Position numbers and translations under genes: made by a program. Below, one piece after another: positions 49,016 to 62,996 of a stretch of 64,000 nt of DNA (position 1 is its first letter; each line of letters begins with the position of its first letter). The stretch is from Telmatactis stephensoni (Eukaryota; Cnidaria; Anthozoa; Actiniaria; Isophelliidae), in assembly GCA_029948255.1 (NCBI GenBank), contig JALIZF010001773.1:1-64000 (forward strand), read 5' to 3'. A model generated the notes under the pieces. It made no database searches. It was not told the origin of the DNA and saw nothing but the letters and a program-made list of their open reading frames with translations.

Positions 49016-49717
49016 TCCTCGAGTATGTTAAGGCCTGGTTCAATCGCTAATTGTATAAATTTTGGATAAAAAAATATTTTGAAGACAAAGAACATCTAAA
49101 TGAACGTTTTTCTTCTATAAGTTACTAAACTCGACGTCCTTAATTTTTTGAGGGTACTTTTAAGATGTCACGTGACCTGATGACGTCACAGTGATGAAAT
49201 ATTGTATTGTAAACTTCAAAGCAAAATGCGGTCGTGGGTATAACCCCAGTCTTGAAAGTAACCATGCTTAACTATGAGCCTTAATGTGCTTCCAAACAAA
49301 CAACCCGGAAAACCTGACTACAGTTTTTCTTTAGTGAGATAAAGCCCAAAACAGGTCACGTGACTTTTACTTATTTCTTTTAAAAATGGAAAAACTCAAC
49401 AATGTAAAGTGGATGACAAGTTTTTCGGGCTGTATGTTGTGAAGCACATTCAGGCTCACAGTTAAGCATGGTTACTGTGAAGTCTTTAGTAATACCCGCG
49501 ACCGCATTTTGCTTTGAAGTTTACAACACAATATTTGATCACTGTGACGTCATCAGGTCACGTGACATCATAAACGTACCCTCAAAAAATTAAGGACGTC
49601 GAGTTTAGTAACTTATCGAGGAAAAAAGTTGATTTAGATGTTCTAAGTCTTCAAAATAATTTTTATCCGAATTTTAAGTAATTAACGATTGACCCAGGCC
49701 TTAATATACTCGAGTCA
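49016..49717. mobile_element. Long foldback element, about 0.7 kb, upstream of integrin
   Basis: Left words CTCGAGTATGTTAAGGCCTG, ACTAAACTCGACGTCCTTAA, GGTACTTTTAAGATGTCACG and CAAAGCAAAATGCGGTCG recur in inverted order at the right, ending GGCCTTAATATACTCGAG. The arms run about 300 bp, with a spacer near 49320-49440. No coding frame. Confidence 0.85.
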
Positions 49718-49857
49718 AGTGAGTCCGGCGTCTCTATTCATCAGTCAGCAAAGTTAGCTATGTATGAACTGTGAATTTATGACCAACAAGCTTTCGGCAC
49801 TCGTATTGAAGCATTAGCATGGAAATTGCCTTTTTCCTGATGATTCAAGAATGAATG

Positions 49858-51110
<1,253 letters not shown>

Positions 51111-51238
51111 ACTATTCCATTCCATTCCATTCTATTCTATTCTATTCTATTCTATTCTATTCTATTCTATTCTATTCTATTCCATTCCATTCTATTCTAT
51201 TCCATTCCATTCCATTCCATTCCATTCTATTCTATTCA
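51111..51238 (+). repeat. (TTCYA)n pentanucleotide satellite
   Basis: About 25 units mixing ATTCT and ATTCC pentamers, flanked by unique sequence. Confidence 0.95.
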
Positions 51239-51309
51239 TCACAAGAATGATGTCGATGCTAGTTTTGTGGAGTAGACGCGTTTTTTAAACCCTATTCTCT
51301 CGAGCAGAA

Positions 51310-51415
51310 GTGGCAATAAAATCTGAGCTGTATCGTATGGGCGTCTTCACAAATTAGCAAATATCACGCACTATTGTGTACATCCATACGATCGATACAG
51401 CTCAGATTTTACTCC
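51310..51415. repeat. Inverted repeat around ATCTGAGCTGTATCGTATGG
   Basis: AAAATCTGAGCTGTATCGTATG at 51318 pairs with CATACGATCGATACAGCTCAGATTTT at the right, spaced by about 45 nt. Confidence 0.75.
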
Positions 51416-52690
51416 CAAGATTAATCACTGCAATCCAGTAAAATCACCTATACTGATTTGTTTTTCTCTCCATGATCATTTAAATTTTTTAGTTTATGAA
51501 GAGATTATGCGTGAAAAGAGATCAGTGATAACATATTTTACACACACTAACGAGAACAAGGGAATTTTTTTATCCTTATTTTTTTTATCCTTATGCTTGC
51601 GTTTATTCTTGCGTGTTATTGAAAAACCAAGCTTTATCGATAATACTCATTGACTCATTTATTTATTTCGCTGTTTTTCAAATACACCTAATAAATAATA
51701 ATAAATAATTTATAATCTTCTACACCAGATCCACGTAGGTGTCTCGGTTCTGCTGACACTCACACTTACTACCTCTACATTAAATATTTTTCATACATCG
51801 CTCAACTCACATGTTGATTATAAAAGAGATGGTCATATATCTATGACCACCTTAATAATCCCAGTGGTATTAGGTGGAGTTAATATATTAACGTCACGGA
51901 AGGTTGGTCAAAGCAGAAGACGGTCGCTCATTAAAGTCAGTTAGAGCGACCTTGCGGTAGGGCGTGGCTGTCTAATTCCTGATATTGAAGTATTTTAGTA
52001 GAATGTGTAATACGAACGAAGCAACTGAAAGAACTGCATGATTTCTAATTATTGATTACAGATGCACGTGAAAGTTGTTAATGTTATTGAAACTGATTCC
52101 AGAGAGAGATCATGACGCGAAAACTCGCGCATAAAAATACCAAAACATTTCTATATCTAATATAAGAAACGTAATAATATTCCTGGCTTTAAAGCTATGA
52201 AGGTTGTGTGAGTCATCATTTAAAGTATGAGCGCAATCTAACGAGAACCAATCAATCAACACACGAATAGTTACATACTACATGTACGCGTGTCGATACT
52301 GTAACGCACTTTTCTCGCCTCAATGGTAGTCACGCATTCTTAACTTTTTGTCACGCATTCCCCCACGCGTAAAAATTATTAAAAAGATGGTGTATCCCGG
52401 CTGCTTCTTCGTCCGGGGAAATTAAGGCTAGAGAATGCTGTTTATCAACAATGTTGTGGAATTCAGTCAGCTTTCTTTAAGAATCCACCAACTGTTGTGA
52501 GGATTACCCCTGACCGTGATTAAAAAGTGCTCTGATTAAACATTTGTCATCGGTTTTGTTGTCCTTGTTCTTTGGTGTCCACACATTAGCGGAATTCTTT
52601 TAATGCACCAACACTTGGACCCCAAGCAGAAAATTGAATAAATTCCCACACACACTGTTGCCAGAACACCTTGTACTCTGACACAGGCAG
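51416..52690. other. Intergenic, no gene seen
   Basis: AT-rich with no recognisable coding, RNA or repeat structure on reading. Confidence 0.45.
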
Positions 52691-52905
52691 GGGAATTCCA
52701 ATCGAGCGTAAACGAAGGTTTGGTGCTTTAAGCTGAGGAAATTTGCAACAACAATTTGGGCAACGAATTCTTGACCCCAGTTGGCGTTGTGGGGAAATTC
52801 CAATCGAGCGTAAACGAAGGTTTGGTGTTACAAGAGGCAATTTGCAACGACGTTTTTTTTTTTTTTTGACAACGAATTTGACTCCAGTTGGCGTTGTGGG
52901 AAAAA
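52691..52905. repeat. Two tandem copies of a unit of about 108 bp
   Basis: GGAATTCCAATCGAGCGTAA...GGTTTGGTG...ATTTGCAACAAC...GACCCCAGTTGGCGTTGTGG is repeated, the second copy starting near 52796 and carrying a T-run in the middle. The function is unknown. It lies between integrin and UBA3. Confidence 0.8.
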
Positions 52906-53414
52906 AATTTCCAACGAATATAAATAAAATGGGCATCGTTTACCACCTTTGAACCAGCTGTTTTGTTCGGAAGTCATTTTATTACCGCCATAACCTAATC
53001 CCTTGATAATTTCAACCACAGGAAACTGAATCTAACTGATAGTAAGAGTGTACTTGATGTTTGAACACACTGTGTAACAATTCCAGGCATGGAATTGACT
53101 TATATTATCAAAGATTTAGATAGGTTGTTGAGCACAAACTTACAACAAAGAAAGAACCGGGTTTTGCATTTAATGTATGCCAGCCATCTGGAACACGTGC
53201 ACAAAATGCGCTGAAATTTTTTTGTTTAAACCTAAGAAGTTATTATGATCTTTTTTCTTCGAATTCGAATAAGGGAAACACTTAGGTAAACAAAAATGGT
53301 TTATTTACATCTTGTTAGCTGAAATCCTGAACTAGAACGACATTCACTCAGTGTCAATTAATAAGTTAACGGCTCTTTTTAAGAAACACATATCAAAACC
53401 ACATTTGTGGTTGC

Positions 53415-53420
53415 TTTATT
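53415..53420 (-). terminator. Candidate polyadenylation signal of UBA3
   Basis: AATAAA on the minus strand, 77 nt after the UBA3 stop codon. It is the first such hexamer downstream, and a typical distance for a short 3' UTR. The actual cleavage site is not determined. Confidence 0.5.
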
Positions 53421-53496
53421 GAACGTCTTGTTCTCGTAACAAAATTTTATGATAATGAGGTTTCAAAGAGACTGTCATTATCAGTTCCAGGTTTTT

Positions 53497-56400
53497 CTAT
53501 TCCATACTGGACGCAAAATGAATTCTGCATACAACAGCTTTAGGGGTGGTAGAGTCAGCAACAACAATGTCATGCCCATCTGTGATACCAAGATCTACAA
53601 AGAACAAACAAATAGAGTGGTTTTACTGAAACAAGAACTAATAATTAATGTCTAATAGTCAAAAACACAAAAAGAAAGCAATGGTTTACTAATGTCTGTT
53701 AGTCTGTATCGCCTCTTGTAAGGGAATCCGAACTGATCCGGAATCTAGCACTTGGAATCGGAATCCACTGCAGTCCTTGGAATCCGGAATTCAGCCCTTG
53801 GAATCCGGAATCTGATAAGACAGCTCTAGGAATCCAGAATCTTGCATCCTTCCGGATTCCCTTACATCGGGCGATCTGTCTAAGATCTACTGATGTCTAT
53901 TATTCTAATATCTATTTCACGGGTTAAGTTAAACCTCTCTGATGCAGATTATTAACGTTTTAGCGCTTTAGAAATTCAATTATTATCTTGTGATTAATTA
54001 CTCGTGTCCTGATGTAATTCTAAGCTGAGAGAGATAAAGGATAATTATTTAGGAGAAGTAGGAGTGGGAAAATGGGAAATAAATGAACATATGAATTAAT
54101 CAATCAATCAATTATGGAATAACAAACGGAGATATATAGGAAGGAGATATCAGATTGCTGGAAAACAAGCGGTTAGATATGAGCACAGAAATGGAAATTA
54201 GCGATTGGAATGAAAAAGGAAATTGGGAATACCAAAAAAACTGGGAGGGTAATGAAGCGGGGTTCGAACAAACACAGAATTTGAAAGCGTTTACAACACT
54301 TACCTTTTAGAGTTTTTGAGAGATTTTCTCTGGTTCGTTCCTCTATCGATTTTACTGACTGCAAGACAATTAGTCAGATAGATCAGCATTATTTAGTTAA
54401 CATCCTTTAAATGATCCTTTGTGCATAGAGGGTAATAGAGGTGGTCTCTTAAAAAAATAATACACAAGAATGACTGTACCATCTAAGGACCTCATACCTG
54501 CATATAAAGAGTCTTGTTCTTGTTATTAATCATGGTTGTTATTCCTGGTGCTTTCATTTGGCTGTGAGGTAAATAAAGAAAAAAAGTTGAACAAGAGATT
54601 TTATACTTATTGACTTGTAAGATGAATGATGAATGTTAATCAAAACCATTGAAAAAGAGAAAATGGACGTGGGGCAGGGAAGGGGCGGTAGGAGGATGTC
54701 CAAATAAGATATCGTATCGTTTTAGGAGATAAACGAAAGGTGTGTCTTTCTTCCTCCCCTCATCCTGATATCCTATTCTTCCTCCCCAACCACTATATAA
54801 TTACGTAAGCTGCGTATGGGGGAGGGGGGAGAGAAGGAAGGGGGAGGGGTACTAAAGCATAAGGGTGACAGGGCGATGTGAATGAAGATAAAATGATGAA
54901 TTCCAAAAAGAACAATGTGACTAAGACCAATGCCCCAAAAAGGTGCCAAAGCAACAAAAAGCCTCGTAGTTTTCCTCATAATGAAGGTAATATAGATACC
55001 CTAAAAGGGCCTTGGCCTTGAATTGGTAATATTTCCTACCCAAAAAGCGTCCTTCCAAAAATTCACACCCTAAAAAGGCAACTTTCGAGTACCCCCCCCC
55101 CCCCCAAAAAAAATAGGGCTTCACTTTGTCCCACTACTCTTATCCTTGAAACCCTCTCTCGCTCGGATGTGCATACATACATGTATGTACATGAAACTAG
55201 AGTAGATTTCGTATGACCGTGAAAACGGTACCGCACGGTCACGGCACTGTTACGCTAGGAATGTCGAATGTTTTTATAAACAACACGGTACTGACACGGT
55301 CGAGGTACAGCGCGGTCCGTTTCACATTCATACGAAATCCGCTCTATACGTCTCTGTGCTGTACTTACTATTTAGTGTCTTCACATAAAAACGTTATAAC
55401 GTCTTTGAGAGTTGCATTTTCTTGAAATGTCAGGATTTGAGGTCTTTGGCTGCAAGCAGGACAGTCTTCCTATAAAGTGAACAGCAAATTATTTGGAAGT
55501 GAAGGACAGGAAAAAGTAAGTCACAAATAACAGAAATATTATAATACTGTAGGAAGAAATGTCCCTTCCTTTTCAGATTCCCACTTTCAGTGGAAGGAAA
55601 CTCACTGATAATATCCATTACCAAAAGAATCTCAAATAAAATATCTTCCAGATATCACTGATAAAGATAGAGATCATGCCTAGAGCAATTTTCTAATGAC
55701 TGTGAAAATGGGAAGGTCAAAGAACAGCACAATCACAGCTTAAATTTCAAATACTGCTCCATGTGTCATGACGTTACCTTTTTCTCAGCTTGAAATGTGT
55801 AAGTGTAAAGACCATCAGTGTCGCTGTACACCATGTAGTTATTGAGAGGGTTGCAACAGCTTGAAACAAACACAATAATTAGCACTGTTATATCATAGCT
55901 ATTAAATCATAGAGAAATCCTGATAGAACTGATCTCAATACCTTGTTGCCAGTTTGAATATTTCAAGTGCACAAGCAGCTGAAGGTACAAAACAAAAACA
56001 GGCTGTTTAGGAAAATCACTAGTAGTACCACAGGAAGCCCATACAAGCTTTGAGAGCTGAGAGTTAAAAATGAATAAAAAAATTAATCACTTACATGAAG
56101 TCTTGTTTACGTCGTCTTTAGTCTTTATTAGCGATTTCAAGCCATTATAGCGAGTTTTAAAAAATCTCCCCTTCCCAACTAAACTCCTTTAGTTGGGAAG
56201 GGGAGATTTTTTAAAACTAGCTATAATGGCTTGAAATCGCTAATAAAGACTAAAGACGACGTAAACAAGACTTCATGTAAGTGATTAATTTTTTTATTCA
56301 TTTTTAACTCTCAGCACTCAAAGCTTGTATGGGCTTCCTGTGGTAGTACATGGTGCATGTACATTCTTGGACTGAAAGTGAAGAGAGTTAATCACAGTTC

Positions 56401-59400
56401 ACTGTTAATTAAAGTTATAGTACCTGCAATAGTTGCATTAGTGGATGCTACAGCTGGTATAATGTGTTTAACAACACCTACAAAACAATACAAAAACTTA
56501 TGCATGGAATTGTCACTTGGAAAAATGTTAGTAATAAATATACAAAGTCATGTACATGTATGCTTCTTCGAGTGTAAAATAAAGACTCCGAAAAATCCGA
56601 GCCCCCAGTGGGGACTGGCAATTCAAAAGGTTGTGGGTTCAATCCCCACTGGGGGATTGGATTTTTCAGAGTCTTTATTTCACACTGTGAAGATCAAGCA
56701 TACATTTATTATTAATATAAAAACTTGCTAGTGAAGCTTCCTGGATTAAGAGAGCTGAAATGGTTAGAGGCATGGTTTATCGCCAGAAATAAAGTGGCAC
56801 TATGCTTTGGTCAATGTTTGACAAAAAAATGGCTTAAAACCTTCAAGGGGGTTCCGTGGACCCCTTCGACCCCCCCCCCCTGGATCCACGACTGTTATAT
56901 ACCTTGTGTAAGTCTATAGGTGACACCCCTGATGTTATACTCATCAGCTCTCTGTTTTGCATGGTTATATATCCATTGTATGTGTTCTGGGTCATCACCA
57001 TCAACTGCAACATCCTCTGCAATACAATTGCAAGGTAACAAAGAGTATTGCAAACAATCTAAGAACAGCTATCACGACAATGTGGACACACTAACTGGGA
57101 CCACTTAAGCAAAACTGACCAATCAGATGACATCTAAAAAAGTCACATTCCCACAAAAATTATCTGCCGAATCAAACTGCTCCAAAAAACAGTCGAATTC
57201 CAGCAAAGTTGTTTTGGTCAATAATTAGCTTTTTTCTCTTAGTAATTTGATTGATTTAAGTTTTGTTCAAGTGGTTGCAGTTTCTGTGTCCGCACCCTAA
57301 GTACCTCCAAATGGTTTTTCTTGTGGCCATAGCAACACCTTTGCATATTCAACACAGTGTTCTGGTAGTCTTGGAGTGTGAGCAATTGTACATAGGGGAA
57401 AATTTACCTGGCATTATATAATGATATAAAGTTATTTTAAAATAAACAAATGCTATGCTTATAGTGGAAAAGCACTTACAGTACTGTAGCTAGTGAACAA
57501 GCACTCCACTGTACTCACACACACACACACAGTACCACTACATTCTTAAATATTCTACACATACAACTCTCTAGTTAAAGGTAAAAGGTAAAGGTAAAGC
57601 AACCTTATTTAGTGTCAGTAAATCATAGCAGTCATAGTCAGACTGTTAAACTTGAGGCCGATGGTTGGCTCATTTTACTCCCCTCTTTCCATCAGTGCTC
57701 TGTTTTAAGGGTATTTAAAGCTACTTAAAGCTACACAGAAAGGAAAGAAGTCGAAACAAGGATGCAACTGGGTCAGGACTGGGGATCAAACTTGTGACCT
57801 CTTGTACCAAAGGCCTGCCATTCACTAACCGACTGTGCCATCCTTGTTCATTTTTGCTGTGGGAGGAAAACCCTCAACCAGAGAAAAACCCTTGAAGGAA
57901 TTACAAGGAACTGACAAGTTTACCCAAGTCACAAAATAATGTAATTTCCTTGTCTAGGAATGATGAACCTGTGACCACAGAGGTGTCACTGACCAGTGCT
58001 CTGACCACATAGCTACCCATATTTCTCTATTTGCTTCCCTATTGTTAATATTTTATTACTAAAAAGTAATTAATGATGAAATGAAAAATGTATGCATGCC
58101 AAAATGCACAGCATCACTAAGTATCACTCTTGACCCTTTTCCATGACAGTAGAACTCACACTACAGTAGTCACTTGGGAATATTTTTGATTTTTTCACAT
58201 TTTTTTCATTTTCACTGAACCAATCAGATACAAGATCACTTCAGGGGGTAGAGTTTAAACACCCTTCCCAGCTGAGACTCGGCCCTAAACTCCACCTCCT
58301 TTAATTATCTCATATCTAATTGGTTCAGTGAAAATGAAAAATGTCAAAATAATGTTAAAAATTCATCAAAAATGTTTCCAAGTGACTATGGTAGTGCACA
58401 TCCCTCTGTAACAAGTGTAAACAAGAAAATGAATCCAATCATGAAGAGATTCACTAGCCCATGTAAAAATCTAAAATTTGTTTGCCAGGGTAAAAAACAA
58501 TGAGAAAAGAAGAAAGGGCAGTTGAGGATGAAATGGGAGTGAGAGATGTAAGGAGACAGGGAGGAAGTGAAAGAAAAGCAAAGAGGGATAAATTGATGGA
58601 TGGAAAGAGGGATGAAGGCATAGATGAATGGATGGATGAACGGATGGTGGGAGAAATACAGGACAGACTGAGTGTGTGTTTACACAAAAAAAGTCATGTA
58701 AAACAAACTCCAAACTCACCTGTGGTGGGTACAGATCAAGAGTACATTCTACACATGCTGTTATCCCTGGTAAGATCACTCTTGCATTCCCCTTAAAACC
58801 TACAAAATACAGTGTTATTCTTAAAATGTCTAAATTGGAAGATCAATATGAAATTAGTAAACAAATATCCAATGCCACAGTGGAAACTATACCTTCTGTG
58901 CCACCATCTACCATTGGTATAATTGTACTTTGATCTAAATTACCATCATCATCATATTCTAGTAGATCTATCTATTACAAATACATAAATATAATTTAAA
59001 TTAATGACACTCCCACACCTTTTCGGTGACAATCACTCAACACTTGTTATCACTAGGGGCTCAAAACAGGAAAAATATACATGTACAACGAGAAATAGTC
59101 ATTTCTTACCAACATTCCATTTATCCATCTTCTAGCAATTATTGAATCCAACCCACACACAATAATATGAAAAGCTGTAGAAGAAAATGTTACAGATAGA
59201 TAACAGCTGCTCAAATGTAAAAGGAAACTTCACATGCATATATCTAATTGTGTAGTTCCAGATAATATCCATACCCCCACGATGGAGGATATTTTTTCCG
59301 ATTTTGGCACATTTTATTATCCCTCCTTGGAATTGATGGATATTTAATGGAATGCCCACATTGCATATCAGAGATATAAGAAATGACTGTATCATTCACA

Positions 59401-62400
59401 AATATTAAAGACTTCTCATAAACTTACATCTATAAAAATCACTGTCATAGTCTTGAATTTTACAGTGATGACTGTTGTATTGGGTTAAAGGAAAAACAAA
59501 CAGAACATATCATTGAAGTGAATTTGACCTATGTAGTATTTAAAACAATAATTTATATTTACTAGTTAATGACAGTGTTAATGAGCTAGGATACGGAGTA
59601 CAACAACACCCAGCTATTCTTTGATTGACAAATTCTGCTGCTACATTTGCTTTTGGTTTTTCTAAATCTTTAGTCCTGAAAACAAAAAGTTGAAATGAAT
59701 AATAATTGAGCAATATATAAAACGCGCGCATGTCTCTGTACTGTGATATAAACACGATGGAAGATGTAGAGCAAGAGAAAAGCAAGATTAGGAACACGAG
59801 GCGTAGCCGAGTGTTTCTCTTGCTTTTCGAGTGCTTTACATCTTCCAGTTATATCTCAAATATTTTATAATATTATATATAAATTAAATAACTCTGACTG
59901 AGATAAGCACACTCTGATTTGCCAAAGGACATGTGTAGAGCATTCTATATTCATGAGAGCATATACATGTACAGTGCATGCACTTTTTAGATCTTTTTGT
60001 AATTATAAGTTAAATATTAGAAAACTTGTCTTCTATTATAATGTATTTCATAATTTAAGAAAAAGTAAACTTGCTACAATACCAGACAAAAAGGTTCAGA
60101 CAAAGCGAAAAAATTGTTGTTTTTTGAGTAAAACCCATCACTTTCATTACCCTTTCAATTGATTGTTCTCCCCTCTCACTCAATGTTGAGGTAGGTGCAC
60201 AATGTCGTCCATAGAATGGGCTAATTCGTCTGGTACAACATTGACCCGGGGAGGAGGGGGATTCAATAAATAATTTGTAAGCAAGAGGCAACCTAACTAA
60301 GTTAAGCAGCTGAAATGTATGGATTTCATAACTGTCTCAAGGTATTTTGTCCGTGATTGTAGCTGTACATTGCTGATTTAGACTTTTTCTAAACACTTAA
60401 TTCTCTTATATATGTTCTGATCAATTCCCACATGGATTGCTTTATATCTGCACAGTATCTTCTTTTCTGCTGTAACTCTCAAGATTGGTATTAGCTAGGT
60501 CACACAATCTAATTTATTTAGTATTCCCATGAACTCACCTAAATAAAAACTGTCTATTTAAGTTGGAAATGTCTATGGTGTCCATATCAATGACATCAAT
60601 GTGTCTAAACCCTGAAAGAGCCTGAAATACAAAATAATATATTATTTTGTTGTTGCGTTTTCAGGGAGTTTTCATATATAGGGATAACCTCACAACTTCC
60701 TTTCTAGATCTATGCCTATTATTTATTTTGCTTTGTAACATACTCGCTTTAAGCTTTTATCATACATGTATCTGTGTCACCCAATTTTTAGTTGCATCTG
60801 GAATAAACCTTTATCATATTGTATTTTATTGTATACAAGTCATGTAAAACAAATGATACATTAATAATGTATGAGGGATAAACAAAAGTACATCATTGAC
60901 AGTACATGCATTATTGGTATCACTAACATTGAACATACCAGGTCTTTAAGCAGTTCACAGCCAAGCCCACCAGCTCCTATCACTAAAACTTTGGCATTTT
61001 CTAAGATGAAATCTAGAACCTATAAATGTATTTAAAAGAATTGAAATGAATCAATGTCAAAAATTATGCACAGTTTTTCAGAAATACACTGTCTAGTAGT
61101 GGATGTTCCAGATCTGTTTCTGGAAGTTAAACTTTACTAAAGAATAATTTATTGAAATCAGAACTCTGAGTTTCTACTGAAATCAAAACTCTCCAACACG
61201 TCAGGTATCAGTTAACTCTGGTTCACGCTAGCAATATTTAACAAATAGAACAGCTTTTTCTGTGCTCTGTTCAAGTACTGTATTACAGCACACAGGAAGT
61301 GACGAAAGCTCGAAAGAAGTGTGTTCTCCACACTTCTTGAGTGCTGTCGGCACTTCCTAAGTGCTGTAACGGAGCACAGAAAATGATGTTCTATTTGTTT
61401 TATCATATATTTTAAAGTAAATATTCAAAGGAAAAAAGTTTGATTTTCTCAAGACAAAAATTCAAAAGGTGCGCGCGCAGTTGAGCTTGCGCTGCTGACA
61501 TCAGAACTGTGCTCCGTTCTCTGATAAAGCATAGCTTTTGGCCAATCAGAGCATGTGTATCGACAAGGGTTAATATAATAAAAGAGAGTCAATCAAGTAA
61601 AAGAGAGAGCATTATTAACAACTCAGTATTGTTTTGAACAATGATTTTTAATGATTTGCCGAGCTTTCAGACTTAAAGCGTCAATCTTCAGGACAATAAA
61701 ATGTGTACAAAATGTTTCAACTATAACATGTACAAACAAACATATAAGCTGCATGTGGGAAGAAACTGAAATCTCCTGCACTTGAGCAAGAATTAATTAT
61801 AATTACATGTACAGCGAAAATCGTTGCATTGCAACCTCCAACATGGGTAAGATTTTGGTCTTTTCTGATCCGCCCATAATTCTTGGGGTTAGTTGAGCTT
61901 TCACGAACTTGTTCAGTGATTGGTTGATTTGAAAGAAGCTCTGCCCCCAAATTGATTGATGGCTCAGAAGTAACCAAAATCAAAACACAATTTGTAATTT
62001 GCAGGTCATGATACAACAATTTTGTAACTACATATTAAGTTAACTACATAATAGAGGACAATCATTGTCAGGCAAAATTCTGCCTTTGTCCCTGTATTGA
62101 TTTAGATTACACACACTTAAGATAAATAACCTGTGGTCCTGGTTCAAAATCCAGATGAGCCAAGGGTCCACCACGTACTAGTAGCTTTTGCAAATGATTC
62201 CATCTTCCTGGCCAGTTATTGGAATCATCCCTAAACCAGTCACATATTTATGATTATACATCTAAATCAATTTTAAATGTCTTTAAAAACATTTGAATTT
62301 CCTGTGGTAACTAGAAGAGATTTCGTATGAGTGTGAAATGGACTGCGCCATGCAGTGACCTGATGTCAGTACCATGTTGTCTATAAAAATATTCAAAATT

Positions 62401-62996
62401 CCTGCCCTTACCATGCATGCTGTGACCATGCACTGTTTTCACAGTCATACAAAATCTACTCTCTGTCAAGCAGTGACCGTGCCATTTTCACAGTCATACG
62501 AAATCTGCTGATCTATGTATACTGCAGTAGTATGTACACAAGACAAGTTTATAAATAGTTAAAGATCTTTGCCAGAATCTAAGACACAAAAAATGTTTTA
62601 ACGAAAAATTATGTATTTCCTCTCAATAATCTGGGATAATGGGATAATGATCGCGGTTGACAGAGTGATAAAGCTTATGAACTTTACATGAGCTGTTTTA
62701 CTAGCATAGTCAGAATGTACATGTATGCATGTTTATGATATCATGCACAAATATAAAATTTTGACTCACTGGTCACAATACTAGCATACAAGGGGTGTAA
62801 AAAGAAACAAGAAGAAACCAGTTAGCTTATGCATAGAACAAAATAAGCTTAAGGTTAATGATTCCCACGTCTAGTTATGCATTGCTTATCCCGGCACTTT
62901 TGCCATTCCTCTTCGTTAATTATTACATCACCTGAAAATTGTTTTTACTGGGTTTCAAGATTGAATTACTTACGATGAACTCTCGTCAACTTCCAT
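53497..62996 (-). CDS. UBA3: NEDD8-activating enzyme E1 catalytic subunit UBA3, 18 coding exons, complete
   Basis: With APPBP1/NAE1, UBA3 adenylates the NEDD8 C-terminus, takes it as a thioester and passes it to UBC12 for cullin neddylation. Exons in transcript order: 62974-62996, 62131-62230, 60939-61019, 60539-60621, 59595-59675, 59428-59471, 59110-59174, 58893-58971, 58720-58799, 57305-57407, 56903-57016, 56424-56477, 55942-55978, 55778-55859, 55369-55469, 54498-54561, 54304-54358, 53497-53594. All junctions are AG/GT and in phase. The sum is 1344 nt, or 447 residues plus stop; human UBA3 is about 463. Seen: nucleotide-binding GAGGLGCE (from residue 56), [16 protein letters not shown], catalytic Cys218 in [16 protein letters not shown], CxxC zinc-ligand pairs at 201/204 and 345/348, and a C-terminal ubiquitin-like domain containing [14 protein letters not shown]. 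The start [10 protein letters not shown] directly precedes the conserved [12 protein letters not shown] region. Confidence 0.97.
53718..53866. mobile_element. Short element with TGTAAGGGAATCCG ends and GGAATCCGGAAT internal repeats
   Basis: The terminal TGTAAGGGAATCCG is matched by CGGATTCCCTTACA at the right. Between them CTTGGAATCCGGAAT-like words recur about six times. It is in the last UBA3 intron. No clean target duplication was seen. Confidence 0.7.
54815..55110. mobile_element. Probable G-tract-ended element, copy 3
   Basis: A left G-rich end (GGGGGAGGGGTACT near 54840) and right end AGTACCCCCC (near 55090) are inverted. The interior repeats CCCTAAAAAGG/CCAAAAAGGTGCC words, akin to the complement of the GGTACCTTTTAGGG repeats of the 20142 element. 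The exact ends and target duplication are not resolved. In UBA3 intron 15. Confidence 0.5.
55204..55345. mobile_element. MITE of the TTTCGTATGACTGTGAAA family
   Basis: GATTTCGTATGACCGTGAAA at the left and TTTCACATTCATACGAAATC at the right are inverted. Internal CGGTACCGCACGGTCACGG words pair with CGGTACTGACACGG. Relatives lie at 62328-62510, near 37795-37905 (one end) and, split, at 12725-13095. Confidence 0.75.
56029..56342. mobile_element. CACAGGAAGCCC palindromic element, copy 2 (near-perfect 314-bp hairpin)
   Basis: Ends CACAGGAAGCCCATACAAGC and its complement, with arms of about 150 bp almost identical up to a short centre near 56184-56189. Flanks 56022-56028 and 56343-56349 are both GTAGTAC. 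The high arm identity implies a recent insertion. In UBA3 intron 12. Confidence 0.87.
56583..56688. repeat. Hairpin with tRNA B-box-like word
   Basis: AAAGACTCCGAAAAATCCGA pairs with GGATTTTTCAGAGTCTTT, and CCCCCAGTGGGG pairs with CCCCACTGGGGG. GGGTTCAATCCCC lies in the right half. It does not fold as a tRNA. In UBA3 intron 11. Confidence 0.7.
57575..57848 (-). mobile_element. tRNA-derived SINE with (TTTACC)n tail
   Basis: The minus-strand head GGATGGCACAGTCGGTTAGT (A-box-like) is followed about 35 nt on by a B-box-like AAGTTTGATCCC. The body then ends in GCTTTACCTTTACCTTTTACC. No cloverleaf survives. In UBA3 intron 9. Confidence 0.7.
57849..58020 (-). mobile_element. Second SINE, 3'-truncated, adjoining the first
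   Basis: The minus-strand head GGGTAGCTATGTGGTCAGAG, with CACAGGTTCATCATTCC as a B-box-like word, leads to a GGGTTTTTCTCTGGTTGAGG/TTTTCCTCCCACAGC block. That block is shared with the SINE at 37958-38281. It stops where the other SINE's head begins. Confidence 0.62.
58150..58400. mobile_element. Palindromic element in UBA3 intron 9
   Basis: CACTGAACCAATCAGATA and its complement near 58313-58331, with outer words AGTCACTTGGGAATATTTTTG and CAAAAATGTTTCCAAGTGACT, form inverted arms. No coding frame. Confidence 0.75.
59720..59862. repeat. Dispersed repeat containing GATGGAAGATGTAGAGC
   Basis: Strong similarity to 5776-5990: CATGTCTCT..CTGTGATATAAAC..GATGGAAGATGTAGAGCAA..GGAACAC..TTTCTCTTGCTTTTC. 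Partly self-complementary (AAGATGTAGAGC / GCTTTACATCTT). In UBA3 intron 4. Confidence 0.7.
62328..62510. mobile_element. MITE of the TTTCGTATGACTGTGAAA family, copy with duplicated right end
   Basis: GATTTCGTATGAGTGTGAAA at the left. Two successive right ends (TTTTCACAGTCATACAAAATC and TTTTCACAGTCATACGAAATC) at about 62430 and 62480. Internal GTGACCTGATGTCAGTACC. In UBA3 intron 1. Confidence 0.72.

Noticed and set aside
56583..56688. A tRNA gene suggested by GGGTTCAATCCCC
   Set aside because: The sequence folds as one long hairpin, not a cloverleaf, and there is no matching A box or acceptor stem.
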